From: a virus
Virus record (IMG/VR): IMGVR_UViG_3300042924_003291
Coordinates: 1-26,481 of that record
Length of the DNA: 26,481 nt
Strand: one strand, 5' to 3'
Below are positions 1 to 8,584 of the stretch, piece after piece. The notes below the pieces were generated by a model, which did not search any database, was not told the DNA's origin, and was given only the letters and a program-made list of their open reading frames with translations. The position numbers and the translations under genes are program-made. Each line of letters starts with the position of its first letter. Within the stretch, counting starts at the first letter, position 1.

Positions 1-18
1 GGGAAGCGGTGGCATGTA

Positions 19-606
19 CTAGGCCGCTTCGGCCTTCGGCGGACGCCCACGGCGCGGCATGTTGTTCGCCGCTGCGAGCTTGTCCATGTTCTCGATGACT
101 TCCGCGAGTTGCGCGCGTAGGTCCGCAATCTCTGCGTCCTTCTGCGCCATAGCTTCGGCGAGCGGGGCCGTGTCTTTCTTTGCCGCAACGAACGCGCGTG
201 CCTTATCGCGGAGGGCGAGCGCACCCATGCCGACACGGTTCATGTCCGCATCGTTCATGCCCGCAACATCCTCAACCGTGCGAAGATGCAGCGCCTTGAG
301 CCGATCCGCCTGTGCGGGATTTACCCCGGGCCATGCCGAAAGCGGGGTGCCGTCAACCGGCTCCTCCTGGCCCTTGAGCCACGACTTGTATGCAGGCTCG
401 ATAATCTCCCGCATTGCGTCGGACTTGATCGAGCGGGCGACCTTCTCGCAGGTTGTCGCGCCGTTCGTGCCCTTCTTGACCCACTCAACCATGTGGACTT
501 CACGAGGCTCGCCGGGCTTTCCCGCCACATCCTCGTATTCGATCCAAAAGCGGAGAACGGCGATGTTCGGGCGTTCTCGGTTGTACGCGCTGTTGTCGAT
601 GTCCAT
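19..606 (-). CDS. Phage head-region protein with coiled coil and C-terminal AT-hook-like motif
   Basis: This is a 195-aa ORF. The N-terminal half is soluble and mixed. Residues about 95-125 (starting near PGVNPAQADRLKAL) look like a helix-hairpin-helix segment. Residues about 140-178 form a heptad-rich coiled coil, and the C-terminus reads PRRGRPPKAEAA, an RGRP core of the AT-hook type. It is the last gene of the visible head operon, downstream of the capsid and decoration genes and behind a terminator, so it is probably expressed at a lower level. I do not recognise a named family. A structural or head-completion role is inferred from position only, and the AT-hook reading suggests contact with DNA. 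Confidence 0.8.
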   Translation of the reverse strand: MDIDNSAYNRERPNIAVLRFWIEYEDVAGKPGEPREVHMVEWVKKGTNGATTCEKVARSIKSDAMREIIEPAYKSWLKGQEEPVDGTPLSAWPGVNPAQADRLKALHLRTVEDVAGMNDADMNRVGMGALALRDKARAFVAAKKDTAPLAEAMAQKDAEIADLRAQLAEVIENMDKLAAANNMPRRGRPPKAEAA

Positions 607-621
607 GGTTTCGGTTCCCTC

Positions 622-658
622 CGAAAAAGAAAAAGGCGGGAGGCCGAAGCCCCCCGCC
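622..658 (-). terminator. Rho-independent terminator (leftward) after the decoration gene
   Basis: Read leftward, a stem (GGCGGG then GG, positions 658-650 pairing with 643-635) is followed by T5-C-T5. The A641/C652 mismatch on the plus strand becomes a G-U wobble in the leftward RNA, which supports use in that direction. Because a gene continues leftward, it probably reduces rather than abolishes readthrough. Confidence 0.85.
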
Positions 659-668
659 CGTCAGCCCG

Positions 669-1151
669 TTACTCCGGGCAAGTCAGAAGCACGATCTTCG
701 CCGTAGCGTCGATGCAGATCGCGCAGATATGGTCAGTGACAGCCGCCGACACGTCGAGCGCGCCGTCGGTCGAACCGACCGCAGTAAGCGCGTTGCCGTC
801 CGCACCTGCCGTAAGTGCGAGAGCGAGAGTTGCCGGGCCGCTGATCTGAATCCAGGCGTACTCGTTATCAGCCGGGGCCGACAGGAGCATACCAGCGCCG
901 ACGCCAGCCGAATCCGACAGGTCGGACGTGACCACATTGGTCGCACCCGCCGACACACCGCCCGGCGCGTAGTAGTACGCCATCTGGTTGGCAACGGCGG
1001 CAATGCCACCAGCGCCCGTGTCGTACTGCACGAGCTTGTACTTGATGCCCGCGCCGTCCGTGTAAATGTCACCGAGCGAGAAACCCGCGCCCGGCGTGTT
1101 GCCGTTGAGAGACGTATACGTCTCCGTCAGCTTGGCTCCAAAAGTCGCCAT
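669..1151 (-). CDS. Probable capsid decoration (head) protein
   Basis: The 160-aa product is rich in Ala, Gly, Thr and Val with almost no charged stretches. This composition is typical of small beta-rich capsid decoration or cement proteins. It contains a YAWIQISGPATLAL segment (about residues 98-111) followed by an ADGNAL...GSTDGAL region that I associate with phage head proteins encoded directly after the capsid gene. It lies immediately downstream of the major capsid gene and is bracketed by two strong leftward terminators, as expected for a highly expressed structural protein. The decoration role is inferred from composition and position; a head-tail connector protein is the alternative. 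Confidence 0.7.
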   Translation of the reverse strand: MATFGAKLTETYTSLNGNTPGAGFSLGDIYTDGAGIKYKLVQYDTGAGGIAAVANQMAYYYAPGGVSAGATNVVTSDLSDSAGVGAGMLLSAPADNEYAWIQISGPATLALALTAGADGNALTAVGSTDGALDVSAAVTDHICAICIDATAKIVLLTCPE

Positions 1152-1169
1152 GTGTGTTTACCCTTTCCG

Positions 1170-1202
1170 AAAAGAAAAGGGCGAGGCCCGAAAGCCCCGC
1201 CC
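1170..1202 (-). terminator. Rho-independent terminator (leftward) after the major capsid gene
   Basis: Stem 1202-1194 pairs with 1187-1179 around a 6-base loop and is followed leftward by TTTTCTTTT. Position A1184/C1197 is again a G-U wobble only in the leftward RNA. It is built like the terminator at 622-658, including the loop-proximal GG/CC pairs and the interrupted T tract. Confidence 0.85.
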
Positions 1203-1221
1203 CTGTTGGTTTACGCAGCTA

Positions 1222-2187
1222 TTAGGCCGCGTCGATGAGGATGCCCTGAAGCGCGCGGTTGGAGCAGACAAGCTGGCCCATCCACAGAACAGGGATCACA
1301 ACGCCGTCCTGATTGACCGAGAACTTCTCGTCCATCGTCGTCCACTTCGCATCGCGGTGCTCGACGAGTTCGAGATAGTTGGTGTTCAGGAAGTACATGC
1401 GCTCGCCGGTCGTGGCGAAGTTCGTGTTCGAATCGAAGATCACATCCGAGTCCACGTACTTCAGCGAGCGGAAGCCCGCCGTGGCGCTGTCGCTGTCGGC
1501 GTAACGCTGCAAGTCCTGAAGGCTCTCCCAGTACATCGCGAAGAAGTCATGGGTCGAGACCACGAGGTCCGGCTTGTCCGCGCCGCGAACGAGGTCGAGA
1601 TAAAGGGTGTTCATAAAACCCTTGATGTTCGACTTCGTGACGAGGTTCGTGCCAGTGGCTTCGAGGAACTTGTTGCGCCAGAACGTGTAGGTGCCCGAGA
1701 CGATACCGCCGACCGTACCCTGGCCGTTCGTCTGGATGATGTGCGCGAGACCGCCCATCTGGTTCGTCAGAGCGCCCGACGAATACAGATCGACGCTCAT
1801 GTTGTTGGCGGCGGTACGCATGGCGTTCTTCAGGCGAGCGGCAGCCAGATCAATAAGCTGCTCCTTGCCGGAGTTCATGCGGAGTTCCTTACCCGAAGCC
1901 ACGATGTTGATCGCAGCCTGCACCCAGTCGTACTTGGCGGCGGTCAGAACGTCCGACGCATTGACGTTCAAGGTATCAAATCCTGAATAGCGCTGAAAAG
2001 TGCTATTTTCCGCATAATCCAGTGGGCGAACAATCTCATAGCCGCCCGAAAGCGACTTGATCTTGCCGCGCTTCTTCAGGCGCGAGTACAGGGCGTTGTT
2101 GGTCGAGACGTTGTCCGACACTTCCGTCGGATGGTTCCGAAGCGTCGTGGTGACGATTTCGGTAAACGTGCTGTTGGGGCTAGGCAT
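1222..2187 (-). CDS. Major capsid protein
   Basis: At 321 aa, the length and internal features match phage major capsid proteins of the HK97-fold superfamily. It starts with MPSPNSTFTEIVTTTLRNHP, then NALYSRLKKRGKIKSLSGG. A central VRGADKPDLVVSTHDFF motif (about residues 201-217) is the 'grid of antigen' type segment common in this capsid family. It ends in a hydrophobic, beta-rich region (VLWMGQLVCSN...). It lies directly downstream of the scaffold gene and is followed by a strong terminator, as expected for the most highly expressed late gene. Family assignment is from recognised sequence style and context. Confidence 0.88.
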   Translation of the reverse strand: MPSPNSTFTEIVTTTLRNHPTEVSDNVSTNNALYSRLKKRGKIKSLSGGYEIVRPLDYAENSTFQRYSGFDTLNVNASDVLTAAKYDWVQAAINIVASGKELRMNSGKEQLIDLAAARLKNAMRTAANNMSVDLYSSGALTNQMGGLAHIIQTNGQGTVGGIVSGTYTFWRNKFLEATGTNLVTKSNIKGFMNTLYLDLVRGADKPDLVVSTHDFFAMYWESLQDLQRYADSDSATAGFRSLKYVDSDVIFDSNTNFATTGERMYFLNTNYLELVEHRDAKWTTMDEKFSVNQDGVVIPVLWMGQLVCSNRALQGILIDAA

Positions 2188-2211
2188 GGCCTATGTCCTT
2201 ATGAGGTGGGG

Positions 2212-3351
2212 TTAGGCCGCGCTGTAGATACGATCAGCCGCTTGGCGGATCGTTTCTTCCATTGACTTGGGCGTGGACGGGGAAGCCCCCACGGTGCCGC
2301 GCGTGGCAACATTGGTCTGCGCGACCCGTCGTGCTTCTGACGCCTTCTTCTCGGCTTCTGCTTTGCGTGCGGCTTCCTGCGCGGTCTGCTGTGCGGCAAA
2401 GACCTTTGCGCGGGTTTCCGGGTTGGCGTGAACCGCCCGGTCGTAAGCCTCTTTCAAGACCTGATCGGGCGACAACTCAGGGCGCGTTGCCTTGAGATGC
2501 GACACCATCGGAAGCATGTCGGCTTCGACCGCTTCATAGTGTTCATTCGCCGGATCGGACTTGAACCGCTCGATAAGCGAGAGGATGTGCGTCTGCTTTT
2601 CCTGCTGCTCGGCCTGTAGGCGCGAGTTGAGGAAGCGTTCCGTCTGCTCAAGCCGCTGCTGTAGCGCGGCTAGATTGGGGTCCAGTGGGGCTTGATAGCC
2701 CTGCTGTGCCCCGGCTTGGACACTGCCGAGGTCGATCCCGTACATGCGTGCGATTTCTCGAATCGCTTGCTGCGGGTTGGTCCTAAGCGCCTCATCTGCC
2801 GCTGCGAGATTGGACACGTATTGCGCGGGGTGAATGTTGTTCACCTTCAGACGCGCTTCCACGGGTCGCAACGCTTCCGCAATCGGAGCGAGATTGCCTA
2901 GTTTGCCTTCGTACTCGGCCTTGAGTTTTGCAACGCCGTCCTGCTGCTGTTTCTCGCGCAACGCGACATAATCGCGAAGAGCGGGATCGGCTTTATCCAG
3001 GAGTGCGCGCTTGTCTGCCGCCCAGCTTGTCGGTGCCGACACAACGGGCTGCGGTTCCGCCTTTGTAGGGGCGGGATTCGGTTCGACGGGAGCGGCCACA
3101 GAGGGCGCTTCTGCCGTTTTGGTTTTCTCGATAAACTTGCCATCGGGGCCGCGTAACCTGTCCGGGTTGGACGAAGGAACGGGCTGCTCGCTCTCATGCT
3201 CGACCGATGGAAGGCCCGCGCCCTCAGGGAGGGACTCTGCGGGGGCGGACGCCTCGAAAGCCGTGATCTTGTCGAACGCGGCGCTCATGGTTTCTTCGAT
3301 AGAAGGCTTCTCGGCGGGCGTTGTCGCGCCCCCGTTGGCAACGTCGGTCAT
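2212..3351 (-). CDS. Phage scaffolding protein
   Basis: This 379-aa protein is strongly charged and Ala/Glu/Gln/Pro-rich. Residues 1-110 are disordered and Pro/Ala-rich. Residues about 110-170 (WAADKRALLDKADPALRDYV...) and 225-255 are helical with coiled-coil character, and the tail is Ala/Lys/Glu-rich (AARKAEAEKKASEARR). This is the profile of internal scaffolding proteins that are removed after prohead assembly. The gene sits immediately upstream of the major capsid gene, the classical scaffold position. No protease motif is visible, so fusion to a maturation protease is unlikely. Confidence 0.85.
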   Translation of the reverse strand: MTDVANGGATTPAEKPSIEETMSAAFDKITAFEASAPAESLPEGAGLPSVEHESEQPVPSSNPDRLRGPDGKFIEKTKTAEAPSVAAPVEPNPAPTKAEPQPVVSAPTSWAADKRALLDKADPALRDYVALREKQQQDGVAKLKAEYEGKLGNLAPIAEALRPVEARLKVNNIHPAQYVSNLAAADEALRTNPQQAIREIARMYGIDLGSVQAGAQQGYQAPLDPNLAALQQRLEQTERFLNSRLQAEQQEKQTHILSLIERFKSDPANEHYEAVEADMLPMVSHLKATRPELSPDQVLKEAYDRAVHANPETRAKVFAAQQTAQEAARKAEAEKKASEARRVAQTNVATRGTVGASPSTPKSMEETIRQAADRIYSAA

Positions 3352-3364
3352 TTGGTCCCTCTGG

Positions 3365-3667
3365 TTAAGCGCCGATAGTCGTCGGCAATCTCACCGGCTT
3401 GGCGAGCGGATCACCGCCAACTTCCAAACCGCGTTTCTTCGCAAACTCTGCATTCCGATAGACCGGCTTGAATTCGGAGGGGTCAACCTCACGCGAGCCG
3501 GAACGCTTCAAATCTTCACGTCGAGCAGCGCGGCCATCCACCGCTTTGCCCGTGACAGGCGAAATGTACGTTGGCGTATCACTGATAATGAAAGGCCCGA
3601 CGCGCGGTGCCTTTTCCAGAGTTGCCACGTCCACCCAATCATCGCCGCCCCATATATATTTGGTCAT
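3365..3667 (-). CDS. Conserved phage head-module protein, function unknown
   Basis: This 100-aa protein contains a central SPVTGKAVDGRAARREDLKR segment followed by EVDPSEFKP (about residues 36-68). This 'VDGR.ARR..L' pattern recurs in small proteins of phage head modules, and I recall no assigned function. It overlaps the upstream 144-aa gene by 4 bases and precedes the scaffold gene. It is basic overall and has no signal or membrane segment. Confidence 0.75.
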   Translation of the reverse strand: MTKYIWGGDDWVDVATLEKAPRVGPFIISDTPTYISPVTGKAVDGRAARREDLKRSGSREVDPSEFKPVYRNAEFAKKRGLEVGGDPLAKPVRLPTTIGA

Positions 3668-4098
3668 GACAGCAGCAGAATCGCCTCTTCGTCGTCGAGT
3701 TCGCGCAAGTAGTTGTCGCGTGCGATAATGGCCGCTTCATATGCAGCCAGAACCACGCGCGTTGCTTCTATGTCCGCAGCCAGCGCCGCGAAGTCGATTG
3801 CCGATACCGGCGGAAGTCTCGTGTCCGATGCCGCAGCGTGCGGGGCGACGGCGGCGCGGATTTCCGCAACGTCCGCAACATCGATAAGCTCGCCATTCAG
3901 GATGGCGTAGGCCCGCTGTAATTCGGCCTTCCAGTCTAGGTCTTTACGTTCCCACTCAAGGCCGCGCTTCTTGCGCTCGCCCTTCGCATACGGGATGAAG
4001 CCGCCCGTGCCAGTCGTCGGCGGGGTCGGCGGAGGAATGTATATCTGGAAGGCGTCAACCTGAAACGCATCAGCCTGAAACGCCGTCGAGAAAGTCAT
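3664..4098 (-). CDS. Phage structural-module protein with repeated AFQ motif
   Basis: The 144-aa product begins with a short repeat, AFQADAFQVDAFQI, a motif seen at the N-terminus of many small phage virion-module proteins. It is followed by a Pro/Thr linker (IPPPTPPTTGTGG), a basic WERKDLDWKAELQ helix, and a long Ala-rich helix to the C-terminus. The start codon shares its A with the stop of the 46-aa gene upstream (TAATG). The function is not known; a virion or assembly role is inferred from position. Confidence 0.75.
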   Translation of the reverse strand: MTFSTAFQADAFQVDAFQIYIPPPTPPTTGTGGFIPYAKGERKKRGLEWERKDLDWKAELQRAYAILNGELIDVADVAEIRAAVAPHAAASDTRLPPVSAIDFAALAADIEATRVVLAAYEAAIIARDNYLRELDDEEAILLLS

Positions 4099-4238
4099 TA
4101 CTCAATCCCGCAGAAAACCGCTTGTTCCTCGTCAATCCTGCGATAGATCAAACCGCTAAACACACGCTCCGTGCCGATGACCCATCCGTCGCCGTCAACC
4201 ACAGTGCCTCCAAGTTCGCCCGCCGAGAGGTGGACCAT
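4098..4238 (-). CDS. Small hypothetical protein (46 aa)
   Basis: An ATG at 4238-4236 opens a 46-aa frame beginning MVHLSAGELGGTVVDGDG and ending FCGIE, with the stop overlapping the next ATG by one base (TAATG). Only 5 bases separate it from the stop of the 486-aa gene upstream. Without it there would be the only sizeable gap in this otherwise gap-free stretch. The product is acidic with no recognisable domain. Such short 'G-W-I-tER' proteins occur between structural genes in other phages, but I cannot name a family. Confidence 0.65.
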   Translation of the reverse strand: MVHLSAGELGGTVVDGDGWVIGTERVFSGLIYRRIDEEQAVFCGIE

Positions 4239-4243
4239 CGGAC

Positions 4244-5704
4244 TTACTCGAAATAGCCGTTGATCGTGATCATGCCGCGAATGACTTGCGAACCCGTCGC
4301 CGTGCCAATCGGAATGCGGACGATGCCGTTGACGCGCGTACCGGGGGCGACGACCACGGGGGCGTCAAGGTTTAAGGCAATCACCGGACCTTGTGCGCCA
4401 GCCACAGCACCCACAATGAACGACTGAATGCCAAGCGGGATGCGTCGATAAGCGCGCGTTGCTGCCGTCAAGCTGTCTGCCGTAGCGAGGTCCGCCGCCG
4501 TACCGCCGACGCCCAAGGCCCAAAAGAGCGTCGTTGCCGTGGTCGCAACGGCAGCACCCGTGTTCACCGTATCGATGCGAACGCCGCTAATGACGAGGTT
4601 TTTGCCGGGCTGCGTAACCGAGCCAGCCGGAACCGTGTATGTGAAAATTACAAAGTCGGTCTCAGCGCCAGCCGGGGCGGCAAATTGGAACAAGCCGCCA
4701 AGTGTGGTGAGCGTGTTAGCGCCCGCACCGTTGTTTGCGAGAACGATTGAAGCGGGGGCGGCAGAGTTGCCCCACGTCGCGGACTGCGCTGCCGTAGCGC
4801 CGGGCGGGATCTGGTGCGCGCCCAGTTCCATTCCGGCCATCTGCGTATCCCAAGGGCGGTTTGTCGCAATGTCGCCCATGCTAATCGACACTTCGGCAAG
4901 ACGAAGCGACTTAGCCGCACCCGCGATGCCGCTATTGAACAAGCGAGCGACAAAGGGGAGTGCGGGCGAGCGCGTGACGCCGTGGCCGGTGTAGGTCGTG
5001 ACGGCGGTTAGACGGGCGCGGAAGATACCGTCGATCCAGAATTCGACGTCCTCATCGTTCATAACGATGAGGTATTCGCCACGCTCGTTGTCGGAGATCT
5101 TCGCAAGCGCCGAGGTCTCGGTTTCGACCGAGTTGTTGCAAAGCACGCCGACCAGATCGCCGTTGAGCTTCCAGCGGAAGAACACGCCGTCGGTCGGTGC
5201 CGCCGTGGTCAGCGCATAGCCGAGGCCGATATCGCATTGCGCGTTCACTGCCGTCTGGTTCACGCCGATGGCGGCAAAATACAGATAAGTCGGGGCGGCG
5301 TTAATGACCGGGAACGTGCGATAGGTACGCAGGACAACGTGGTTGCCCGTCGCCGTGACGCCGCTCGCGTTGAGCGTCAGAAGGCCGGTGTTCGTGGACT
5401 GGTCAATCGTCATCGTAGACGTGATGACGCCGTAGGCCGACGCATTGATCGGCGTGTAAGAGAACACGTCCTGCCAGAGCATCGTGTCGACGCCGACGCG
5501 CTGGCGGAAGTCGGCGGAAACGTCAAACTCGCGCCGGATGCCGTTCGTGACGACGGTGCCGGGATCGACAACGCTCATTGCCGACTGATAGCCGGCCTCG
5601 GCAAGTGTCGCCTCATTCGAGACAACCAGCGCGACCTCGCCGCCGATACCCGCCTTTGCATCCGGCAACAGACCAGACGCGCCACCGCGAAGAACAACTG
5701 ACAT
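4244..5704 (-). CDS. Large head-module structural protein, beta-rich
   Basis: The 486-aa protein is dominated by Thr, Ala, Val and Gly with predicted beta structure throughout. The middle (about residues 100-280) looks like a jelly-roll or lectin-like domain: alternating hydrophobic strands plus EDVEFWIDGIFRARL, a typical concanavalin-type 'W-x-D-G' strand. The C-terminal third is a second beta region (VISGVRIDTVN...IPIGTATGSQVIRGMITING). It lies between the portal region and the scaffold gene, an unusual place for a fibre, so a head-surface appendage, decoration or head fibre is the best inference. No enzymatic motif is visible. Confidence 0.75.
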   Translation of the reverse strand: MSVVLRGGASGLLPDAKAGIGGEVALVVSNEATLAEAGYQSAMSVVDPGTVVTNGIRREFDVSADFRQRVGVDTMLWQDVFSYTPINASAYGVITSTMTIDQSTNTGLLTLNASGVTATGNHVVLRTYRTFPVINAAPTYLYFAAIGVNQTAVNAQCDIGLGYALTTAAPTDGVFFRWKLNGDLVGVLCNNSVETETSALAKISDNERGEYLIVMNDEDVEFWIDGIFRARLTAVTTYTGHGVTRSPALPFVARLFNSGIAGAAKSLRLAEVSISMGDIATNRPWDTQMAGMELGAHQIPPGATAAQSATWGNSAAPASIVLANNGAGANTLTTLGGLFQFAAPAGAETDFVIFTYTVPAGSVTQPGKNLVISGVRIDTVNTGAAVATTATTLFWALGVGGTAADLATADSLTAATRAYRRIPLGIQSFIVGAVAGAQGPVIALNLDAPVVVAPGTRVNGIVRIPIGTATGSQVIRGMITINGYFE

Positions 5705-5707
5705 TCT

Positions 5708-6073
5708 CTAAAGCCCCACAGCGTTGAATGTGTACTGGCCCCATGTCCCGTTCGGAGCATGTGCCGTGATAGTGAAGCCGACGCCCGCCGACAGGGCGGT
5801 GACGCTGGCCGTGATCTGTTCGAGTAGCGCGTCCTCTACGTCGTGGTCTGCCGTTGCAGCGCCGGGAGATACGACGATGATCGAGGATGCCGTGACCCAC
5901 GTTGCCGCGACACTTACGGACGCATCGCCGCTGCCCTCGGTCGTCCCGAAGTCAACCGTGCCCGATGCCTTCTCTAGCGCGCCCTCGTGCGTGTCGTTCC
6001 AGTTTGACGGCTGAACAATTGTCGTATCGCCGCTGTCTGGGATAGCGGAAACGAATTTATGCGTTACGGCCAT
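5708..6073 (-). CDS. Phage virion-module protein (VTHKF...PSNWN type)
   Basis: The 121-aa protein starts MAVTHKFVSAIPDSGD and continues VQPSNWNDTHEG. This N-terminal signature ('THKF.S..PD....V.PSdWN..H') is common to small and large phage structural proteins encoded near the head or fibre genes. The rest is beta-rich with alternating Val/Thr/Ser (about residues 38-121). The start overlaps the portal stop by one base, so expression is coupled to the portal. A virion role is likely, but the specific function is unknown. Confidence 0.75.
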   Translation of the reverse strand: MAVTHKFVSAIPDSGDTTIVQPSNWNDTHEGALEKASGTVDFGTTEGSGDASVSVAATWVTASSIIVVSPGAATADHDVEDALLEQITASVTALSAGVGFTITAHAPNGTWGQYTFNAVGL

Positions 6074-8271
6074 TACTGGACCCCGATAGCCCGACCGTCA
6101 GGCCCGCGCACGATCTGCTTGGGCTTCGTCACAACCTCACGAAGCGCGTTCACGGCCTCGATGATTGCCGCCTGCGTCTGTCGGTTGCTTTCGACCGTGC
6201 CGCCGACAATCTCGCGCGTGAGTGCCGCAAGGTCCGCGACGGACTGCTTGGCGTCTATCTCGGGCTGGACCACGGCCATTTCCTGTTCGCGCTGTTCCTG
6301 CCGCGCCGATTGCCCGTCTTGCAGCTTGGCAACCTCGATGCTTGTCCGTGTCTCGGCTTCGCGTTCCTTTAGCGCCGCCTCACGTTCACGGATGGCAAGT
6401 TCGCGTTCTTTAAACTGCGCTTCCATCGCAAGGCGCTGCTGTTCAAGCTGCGTCTTGCCCGCGAGGTCTTGGCCCTGCATCTGCAAGCGGGCCTGCTCGA
6501 TCTGGCCTGCTTGTGCGAGTTCCGCCTGCTTGGCCTGCATATCCATCTGCGCCTTGACCACAGCCGGATCAGGCGGCGGGGGCTGCGGAGGTTGGGCCTT
6601 CTGCTCTTCGATCTTCTGCGTGGTCTGCTGTTCCCACCCGTCAAGCGCATCCTCGGCCTGCTTGCCGAGTTTGAACGGACGCGCAAGACCCATGAATAGT
6701 TTAATCGCCACGTCCGGGGGCATCGCACCCGACTGGATGACGGGGCCGATAGCTTGGAAGAACGTTCCCGCACCCTGTATGAACTGCCCGGCCTGCTGCT
6801 GTGCCTTCTGTACGTCCGCCTGAATAGTCGAGTCCGTCTCGATATCAATCCGGTACGAGCGCACGATATCGGAACGGAGGATTTGCTCCATTTCCGGCGT
6901 CACCTGTACGCCCGTCATGTTCGACAGGGTTTCAGGGCTAAAGCGCGTGGCGATAATCTCCGCCTTGATGCGGAACAGGTCACGCACGTAGCGCTGTACG
7001 TCGGCCTGCTGCGCCTGAAGTCGGAGGCTTCCCCACTGGGATTTAAGCTGCTGCGCGCCAAGCGTCTCGCCTGCGTCGGTCTGACCGCGCATGACGTCCG
7101 CAACGCCCGTGATTTCGAAGATGACCGCCTTGATTTGCTCGCGGGCGAGGTAAAGCTCTTTGACCACCCCGATAATCGCATCGAGCGGCCATTGCCAAAC
7201 GGCGTTATCAAGCCCACCCTGTAGAAACGCCTGGATGTTGTCGGACGGGACGTATTCGCCGTCCTTCGCGTCCTTCACGAGCGAGAACGCGTCCGACAGG
7301 TCTGAGGCATACACGCCACGGGCCTTCAGAACCTTCGTCAGCGCGGTAATGCGTCGAGTGATGATGTCGAGTTCTTCAGCCTGATCCTTGTACAGGCGAT
7401 AAGGCTCAATCGGCGTCTGTGTGTCCGGTGTTTCCACCGCCAGCATCGGGCGCGGAACGTCGAAGAAGCCTTCCAGCTTCAGAATGTCGGACTCTTTCTT
7501 GAGTGGAGCCTGCTTGTACGAAGGCGCGATAAAAAGAATTTCCCGCGCTTCCTTGTCCCAAATCTCCCACACCATAAGACGCTTGAACACGTCCGGGGCG
7601 CGGTTATCGTCATCGTCCTTGTCGGACTTACCGTCAACTCGGCTGTCGAGCGGGATCGTTGCGCCAATCTGCTCGTTAAGCCCGATAACTTGTTCGCGGG
7701 TCAGGTAATGGCGATAGGCAATCCACGGGGTTTTCGACCAGATACGTGCGGGACCGATGCGGAAGTCCGCCCAATCCACCGGCTCACAGACGACGGCTTC
7801 ATAGACCACGTTGTTTTCGGCGTCGAACTTCGGCTCGTACCGAACGCGGGTAACGGCACGACCCGGCAACAGCCGATCCTTGACCGCAGCGCGCATGGTC
7901 CCGTCAAAGTCGTAGGTATCGACCGAGTACGACAGCGCCCGCTCGATGACCTGCGAAACCTGCTTATCCAGCGGGTTGCCCGACATATACCGGGGGCGAA
8001 CGTCGGGGATCGGTACCGAGTTATAGAGCGCGGGGGCAAGCGTCTCAGTGTTGGCGTACAGGATGTTATACGCCTTGTCCTTGCGTTCGGCGTGCTTGCT
8101 ATCCCGATAGGTGTCGATGCTCGATTGAGCAGCCTTGCGCCAATCTTCCTCTGTGCGCGACGACAGGTCGAGCGCTTCGAGCCAGAGCTTGACCAGCCCT
8201 TCTTCGCCCGGCCCAGCGTCCTTGCGGGTATCGAATACCGCGCCGGATTCTGTCGTGTCGTCAGCGGCCAC
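6073..8271 (-). CDS. Portal protein
   Basis: The product is 732 aa, the size of podovirus or P22-like portals. The N-terminal part has the portal-type layout: helical SSRTEEDWRKAAQSSIDTYR, then PDVRPRYMSGNPLDKQ, AVKDRLLPGRAVTRVRYEP, and an SYKQAP/DIITRRITALTKVL region. The middle contains VIFEITGVADVMRGQTDAGE, the conserved portal stem segment near residue 390. From about residue 500 the protein becomes a Gln/Glu/Ala-rich coiled coil with a Pro-rich hinge (QPPQPPPPDP). The portal forms the dodecameric DNA channel and docks the terminase. The gene follows the large terminase with one small gene between, the expected order. Confidence 0.9.
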   Translation of the reverse strand: MAADDTTESGAVFDTRKDAGPGEEGLVKLWLEALDLSSRTEEDWRKAAQSSIDTYRDSKHAERKDKAYNILYANTETLAPALYNSVPIPDVRPRYMSGNPLDKQVSQVIERALSYSVDTYDFDGTMRAAVKDRLLPGRAVTRVRYEPKFDAENNVVYEAVVCEPVDWADFRIGPARIWSKTPWIAYRHYLTREQVIGLNEQIGATIPLDSRVDGKSDKDDDDNRAPDVFKRLMVWEIWDKEAREILFIAPSYKQAPLKKESDILKLEGFFDVPRPMLAVETPDTQTPIEPYRLYKDQAEELDIITRRITALTKVLKARGVYASDLSDAFSLVKDAKDGEYVPSDNIQAFLQGGLDNAVWQWPLDAIIGVVKELYLAREQIKAVIFEITGVADVMRGQTDAGETLGAQQLKSQWGSLRLQAQQADVQRYVRDLFRIKAEIIATRFSPETLSNMTGVQVTPEMEQILRSDIVRSYRIDIETDSTIQADVQKAQQQAGQFIQGAGTFFQAIGPVIQSGAMPPDVAIKLFMGLARPFKLGKQAEDALDGWEQQTTQKIEEQKAQPPQPPPPDPAVVKAQMDMQAKQAELAQAGQIEQARLQMQGQDLAGKTQLEQQRLAMEAQFKERELAIREREAALKEREAETRTSIEVAKLQDGQSARQEQREQEMAVVQPEIDAKQSVADLAALTREIVGGTVESNRQTQAAIIEAVNALREVVTKPKQIVRGPDGRAIGVQ

Positions 8272-8274
8272 TTG

Positions 8275-8583
8275 TTAGCCCGTCTGTCCGCGACGGATCG
8301 GCGCGAAGTTGACAGTCGTGGGACCAGCGCCCGACCCGATGGCCGCAACGCGGTCAACCAGCGGATTGGCGGGGAGATACGCCACGCCCAGCGGGGGCAG
8401 CACCACATCGGTCGTCAGCACGGCAGTCTGCGCGCCTGTGCCGATGCGGACGCCAACGTGAAGGGTCGCGGACGTATTCGCCACACGGACGGTATCGCAG
8501 CCGGTGCAATCAATCGTGCCGCCGACACTCGATGCCGTGGCCGAGACGTTCACCGCCGTGCCGGGTACAACTGCGTCAATCAT
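8275..8583 (-). CDS. Small hypothetical protein between terminase and portal
   Basis: The 102-aa product is Val/Thr/Gly-rich and probably all beta. It has one CTGCDTVRVANTS segment carrying two cysteines and a C-terminal TVNFAPIRRGQTG. It is 3 bases from the portal gene and 1 base from the large terminase stop, so it is co-translated in the late operon. No family is recognised; a minor head protein is possible. Confidence 0.7.
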   Translation of the reverse strand: MIDAVVPGTAVNVSATASSVGGTIDCTGCDTVRVANTSATLHVGVRIGTGAQTAVLTTDVVLPPLGVAYLPANPLVDRVAAIGSGAGPTTVNFAPIRRGQTG

Positions 8584-8584
8584 G

